NCBI RefSeq assembly: GCF_048773025.1
Contig: NC_133543.1
Span: forward strand, 6,913,365 to 6,977,364
Source: Camelus bactrianus
Taxonomy: Eukaryota > Chordata > Mammalia > Artiodactyla > Camelidae
Length of the DNA stretch: 64,000 bases
Reading direction: 5' to 3'
Numbering within the stretch: position 1 is the stretch's first letter; every line of letters begins with the position of its first letter. Positions 62,484 to 64,000 of the stretch are shown here, piece by piece. Below the pieces are notes generated by a model. The model searched no databases and was not told where the DNA came from. It was given only the letters and a program-made list of their open reading frames with translations. Position numbers and translations under genes: made by a program.

Positions 62484-63976
62484 TGCCGGTTTGAAGTTCC
62501 TGCAGTTTTCACTGTAAAACCGTGTTGGAGCAAGCACCTCCCCATATATATGTAAGGAGTGGAGTTTGCAACTGAAAAGAAACTTTGTGTTCCCAACAAG
62601 CTAGGTGAAGGACGGCTTTCACACACACTTATCTCTCAGAACTGAGCATGTGGAGAGACGTTCGTTCAACTAGCACAAAGGAAACGGGTTGCAGGAGAAA
62701 CTTTTACTCTTGTTTCTCAGTCTGTTTCCTAGTGCCGGTTTGAAGTTCCTGCAGTTTTCACTGTAAAACCGAGTTGGAGCTAGTACCTCCCCATATATAT
62801 GTATGGAGTGGAGTTTGCAACTGAAAAGAAACTATGTGTTCCCAACAAGCTAGGTGAAGGACGGCTTTCACACACACTTATCTCTCAGAACTGAGCATGT
62901 GGAGAGATGTTCGTTCACCTAGCACAAAGGGAACGGGTTGCAGGAGAAACTTTTACTCTGGTTTCTCAGTCTGTTTCCTAGTGCCGGTTTGAAGTTCCTG
63001 CAGTTTTCACTGTAAAACCGAGTTGGAGCTAGTACCTCCCCATATATATGTATGGAGTGGAGTTTGCAACTGAAAAGAAACTTTGTGTTCCCAACTAGCT
63101 AGGTGAAGGACGGCTTTCACACACACTTATCTCTCAGAACTGAGCATGTGGAGAGACGTTCGTTCATCTAGCACAAAGGGAACGGGTTGCAGGAGAAACT
63201 TTTACTCTGGTTTCTCAGTCTGTTTCCTAGTGCCGGTTTGAAGTTCCTGCAGTTTTCACTGTAAAACCGAGTTGGAGCTAGTACCTCCCCATATATATGT
63301 ATGGAGTGGAGTTTGCAACTGAAAAGAAACTTTGTGTTCCCAACAAGCTAGGTGAAGGACGGCTTTCACACACACTTATCTCTCAGAACGGAGCATGTGG
63401 AGAGACGTTCGTTCACCTAGCACAAAGGGAACGGGTTGCAGGAGAAACTTTTACTCTGGTTTCTCAGTCTGTTTCCTAGTGCCGGTTTGAAGTTCCTGCA
63501 GTTTTCACTGTAAAACCGAGTTGGAGCTAGTACCTCCCCATATATATGTATGAAGTGGAGTTTGCAACTGAAAAGAAACTTTGTGTTCCCAAAAAGCTAG
63601 GTGAAGGACGGCTTTCACACACACTTATCTCTCAGAACTGAGCATGTGGAGAGACGTTCGTTCATCTAGCACAAAGGGAACGGGTTGCAGGAGAAACTTT
63701 TACTCTGGTTTCTCAGTCTGTTTCCTAGTGCCGGTTTGAAGTTCCTGCAGTTTTCACTGTAAAACCGGGTTGGAGCTACTGCCTCCCCTTATATATGAAT
63801 GGAGTGGAGTTTGCAACTGAAAAGAAACTTTGTGTTCCCAAATAGCTAGGTGAAGGACGCTTTCACACACACTTATCTCTCAGAACTGAGCATGTGGAGA
63901 GACGTTCGTTCATCTAGCCCAAAGGGAACGGGTTGCAGGAGAAACTTTTACTCTGGTTTCTCAGTCTGTTTCCTAG
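61739..63976 (+). repeat. Dispersed 9-unit block, copy 2
   Basis: Same order as 36101-38338: ctactacc, ctgaaaaatctttg, aacagag, type C, actatgtg/gatgttc, aactagctagg, aacggag (open frame 63297-63479), gaagtgg/caaaaag, gacgcttt. The first three units are also the last three of the 12-unit copy. Differences from copy 1 include gtttccaac (near 62091), tcttgtttctc (near 62708), aaatagctagg (near 63840), and aacagag, ccaagttgg and tcgcag states present only in the first copy. Confidence 0.9.
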
Positions 63977-64000
63977 TGCCGGTTTGAAGTTCCTGCAGTT
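63977..64000 (+). repeat. Partial 258th unit, cut by the window end
   Basis: The last 24 bases are the unit start, tgccggtttgaag through gcagtt. The array continues beyond the window; the start of the window is likewise at a unit boundary, so neither array edge is visible. Confidence 0.97.

Larger units (their letters stand above)
1..64000 (+). repeat. Satellite DNA array, 249-bp unit, 257 head-to-tail copies
   Basis: The window consists entirely of one 249-bp unit in a single orientation. Each unit starts tgccggtttgaag and ends ctgtttcctag. Boundaries fall at 1, 250, 499 and so on. By the end of the window the phase has slipped 17 bases, which matches twelve small deletions I could locate. 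Most units differ from the majority sequence at only a few sites. I saw no foreign insert, inversion or gap. Such arrays are known from centromeres, pericentromeres, subtelomeres and sex or germline-limited chromosomes of eukaryotes; nothing here shows which applies. The unit is longer than the common 160-180 bp centromeric class. I do not recognise the family. Confidence 0.98.

Noticed and set aside
1-64000. CRISPR array
   Set aside because: The repeat is 249 bp and contiguous, with no short repeat alternating with unique spacers.
1-64000. Hammerhead ribozyme satellite
   Set aside because: The conserved CTGANGA core is absent from both strands of the consensus.
1-64000. rDNA, histone or other tandem gene cluster
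   Set aside because: The unit is only 249 bp, has no long open frame and does not resemble 5S rRNA, snRNA or tRNA sequences that I would recognise.
1-64000. Retroelement or DNA transposon remains
   Set aside because: No terminal repeats, target duplications, coding remnants or poly-A tails interrupt the 249-bp register. All length change is explained by 1-2 bp deletions.

Overview
The whole 64 kb window is one uninterrupted tandem satellite DNA array. The unit is 249 bp (about 45% G+C). It is repeated head to tail on one strand 257 times (1-63976), followed by the first 24 bases of a 258th copy. Positions 1 and 63976 are both unit boundaries. The length is exactly 257 x 249 minus 17 bases, and I could place all 17 missing bases in 12 short deletions (five of 2 bp, seven of 1 bp). 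I found no host gene, RNA gene, transposon, retroelement, CRISPR array, telomere repeat or inverted unit. The few open frames of about 60 codons are chance openings inside the repeat. An array like this points to a eukaryotic nuclear chromosome, in centromeric, pericentromeric, subtelomeric or other heterochromatic DNA. I do not recognise the unit and will not guess a species.

The units are nearly identical but carry linked marker changes that define subfamilies. Type A is the majority form (gagttggagctagtacc with atatatatgtatgg). Type B has gggttggagctac and ttatatatgaatgg. Type C has gtgttggagcaagcacc and gtaagg. Type D is a pair of units marked ggacagacgttgg and gtaaggagtggac. Other markers are ggattgg, tcgcag, actgtgg, acctctcc, gaagtgg with caaaaag, ggaaaaccggg and gacgcttt.

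Following these markers shows higher-order repeats (HORs) that change along the array. 1-3984 has mixed units with private changes and no clear HOR. 3985-6972 has two 6-unit copies. 5728-9960 and 10459-14691 are near-identical 17-unit blocks 4731 bp apart. 14692-19169 has 6-unit patterns. 19170-23651 has a 9-unit pattern. 24897-35602 has four related blocks of 12, 9, 10 and 12 units. 41576-54519 has an 11-unit HOR: four 2738-bp copies after an 8-unit short form. 56512-62483 has two 2986-bp copies of a 12-unit HOR. A 9-unit block at 36101-38338 recurs at 61739-63976, 103 units away. The layout is what repeated unequal exchange and local amplification would produce.

The unit itself appears to be an old dimer: its two halves, offset by about 123-128 bp, still share recognisable segments. 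It also carries short dyads, a TATA-like AT run and a potential 7-bp RNA hairpin. Positions and types were read by eye, so the marker map is reliable at the sites quoted, but percent identities between whole blocks were not computed.
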